Shown here one piece after another: positions 62,839 to 64,000 of a stretch of DNA of 64,000 nt. Source of the stretch: Clostridium puniceum (GTDB taxonomy: Bacteria > Bacillota > Clostridia > Clostridiales > Clostridiaceae). The translations under genes were made by a program, and so were the position numbers. The notes beneath the pieces are model-generated. The model made no database searches and was not told the origin of the DNA. It was given only the letters and a program-made list of their open reading frames with translations. Positions within the stretch are counted from its first letter, which is position 1; each line of letters starts with the position of its first letter. The DNA is taken from the NCBI RefSeq assembly GCF_002006345.1, contig NZ_LZZM01000099.1, positions 62,001 to 126,000 of the forward strand, in the 5' to 3' direction.

Positions 62839-64000
62839 ATGAATAAAGATGATATAAGGAAAAAAATTGACCTACTTTTGAAAGAGTCTAATGAACTCAG
62901 ATATAAAGATTCTAAGCGTGCAATAGAAATTTCAAATCATGCATTTAATTTATGTCAAGATATAGACTATATACTTGGTGAAAAAGTAGCTAATTTATAT
63001 AAGGCACATTGCTATTATAATATCGGTGAAAATGATAAAGTTTTACCTTTGGTACTTGATTCTCTTCAATATTCTGTTAAAGAGGGGTTTTGTGACCTTG
63101 AATGGATGGCATATAATTTATTAGGGATTGTGTTCTTTCATTTAGGTGATATTGAAAGAAGTATGGATTTCTATGATAAAGCTCAAGTAGTGGCAAAAGA
63201 AATTGATTTGGGGAAAATATATCACATTGATGTTACTTCCCAAAAATCAATGGTATTAACTTTAAATAATATAGCTGAAAATTATAAACTACTTAAGCAA
63301 TATAGAGAAGCATTAAATTACTGTGAAACAGTATATAATATTGATACACAATTTGATTACAGTTTAACTAGAGGATTAATTTTGCTAAGCTTAGGTGAAA
63401 TTTACTATTTATTAGGGGACTATGAAAACGCAAATTGTCTTTCTTACAAGGCTTTGCAGTATTTGAATAAATACAATTATAATATAGCTAAGGCTGATAC
63501 TTACAAATTAATGGCTTTGATTTCATGGAAAAAAGGGATTTATAAAAATGCTGATAAATATTTTCATATTTCAATGAAGTTAAATGATATAGAATCAGTG
63601 CCTAATTACAAAGTTGATGCGTTAATTAGTTATTCTGAATATTTGAAAGAGCAAGAAAGAACAACTGAGGCTTTAAAAGTATTAACTAATGCTTGTGATT
63701 TATCAATACAATACAACTTACCAGAAAAAGTATCAAAAATCTCTCTTATGTTATCTATTTTTTATGGACAGCTAGGAGAGTATAAAAATGCATTTGAATA
63801 TACAAAATTGCATCATGAATATGAAGAAGAATATAACAAATTATATTATAAAAACATTGTTAATAGTTTAAATATAAAAAGGAAAATGCAGGAAATAGAA
63901 AAGGAGAATAATGCAATTATAGAGAAAAATAAAACTCTTCAAATACAAAGAGAAGCTTTACAAATACTAGTTGAAAAGATATCTATAATTAGTAAATTGG
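62839..64000 (+). CDS. N-terminal part of a TPR-repeat protein, 3' end outside window
   Basis: ATG 62839 with TAGGAG upstream opens a frame that stays open to the last base (387 codons). It contains six or more tetratricopeptide-type repeats, for example 'YNLLGIVFFHLGDIERSMDF' and 'LSLGEIYYLLGDYENANCLS'. It then enters a coiled coil (residues ~335-380; 'KRKMQEIEKENNAIIEKNKT'). No signal peptide. Proteins of this layout in clostridia often end in a GGDEF (diguanylate cyclase) or histidine kinase domain after the coiled coil; which one lies beyond the window is unknown. Confidence 0.8.
   Translation, partial: MNKDDIRKKIDLLLKESNELRYKDSKRAIEISNHAFNLCQDIDYILGEKVANLYKAHCYYNIGENDKVLPLVLDSLQYSVKEGFCDLEWMAYNLLGIVFFHLGDIERSMDFYDKAQVVAKEIDLGKIYHIDVTSQKSMVLTLNNIAENYKLLKQYREALNYCETVYNIDTQFDYSLTRGLILLSLGEIYYLLGDYENANCLSYKALQYLNKYNYNIAKADTYKLMALISWKKGIYKNADKYFHISMKLNDIESVPNYKVDALISYSEYLKEQERTTEALKVLTNACDLSIQYNLPEKVSKISLMLSIFYGQLGEYKNAFEYTKLHHEYEEEYNKLYYKNIVNSLNIKRKMQEIEKENNAIIEKNKTLQIQREALQILVEKISIISKL

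Overview
The window is very AT-rich, uses TTG/GTG starts with strong AGGAGG-type ribosome sites, and carries an adenine riboswitch, a T-box leader, hcp, many chemoreceptor pieces, a pectate lyase and an expansin. This points to a soil or plant-associated Clostridium sensu stricto (solventogenic/saccharolytic group). Species cannot be fixed by eye. I see no rRNA, tRNA, CRISPR array or intact insertion sequence.

Region 1 (1-3.7 kb): the end of an FAD oxidoreductase gene, an alpha/beta hydrolase, a membrane TPR protein, and several gene remnants. One remnant (2965-3054) is the decayed tail of a fourth NifK-like gene.

Region 2 (3.8-35.4 kb) is the heart of the window: a sulfur-scavenging island built around nitrogenase-like enzymes. 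It holds three NifD/NifK-like pairs (7408-10129, 10310-13079, 32455-35386) but one NifH-like reductase, one free-standing NifX-like protein and one NifB-like radical-SAM protein. Around them are two complete polar-amino-acid (cystine-type) ABC systems plus a third orphan binding protein, four glutathionyl-hydroquinone-reductase-like GSTs with varied active-site motifs, two GNAT acetyltransferases, two complete M20 hydrolases plus a free-standing M20 lid domain, MccB/MccA-type transsulfuration enzymes, a cysteine-type T-box upstream of YezD and a frameshifted larE. Five short leaders of the form CTGACTRG-hairpin followed directly by an intrinsic terminator punctuate the island. The gene set resembles the Bacillus yxe/ytm operons for alkylated cysteine salvage (uptake, N-acetylation, C-S cleavage, deacetylation), but lacks their O2-dependent monooxygenase. 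My central inference is that the nitrogenase-like enzymes, related in context to methylthio-alkane reductase, do the C-S cleavage reductively in an anaerobe.

Region 3 (35.4-43.9 kb): a secreted expansin, a nitroreductase, a decayed SagB-type dehydrogenase, hcp (hydroxylamine reductase/hybrid cluster protein) with a CRP/FNR-family operator, two TauE/SafE permeases and remnants including an lgt tail.

Region 4 (43.8-52.7 kb): a LysR regulator, a Nik/Opp-type ABC transporter (binding protein, two permeases, two ATPases), an aspartoacylase-like deacylase and a chemoreceptor. Three Fur-type 7-1-7 boxes precede the regulator, the transporter and the chemoreceptor, suggesting a metal-responsive regulon.

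Region 5 (52.9-64 kb): an EamA permease, an unknown protein, a Cys-poor rpsD paralogue with a near-perfect Fur-family box, a DUF6110-like protein and P1B-type metal ATPase, a PNPOx-fold protein, a secreted pectate lyase, adenosine deaminase under an adenine riboswitch, and the start of a large TPR protein that runs off the window.
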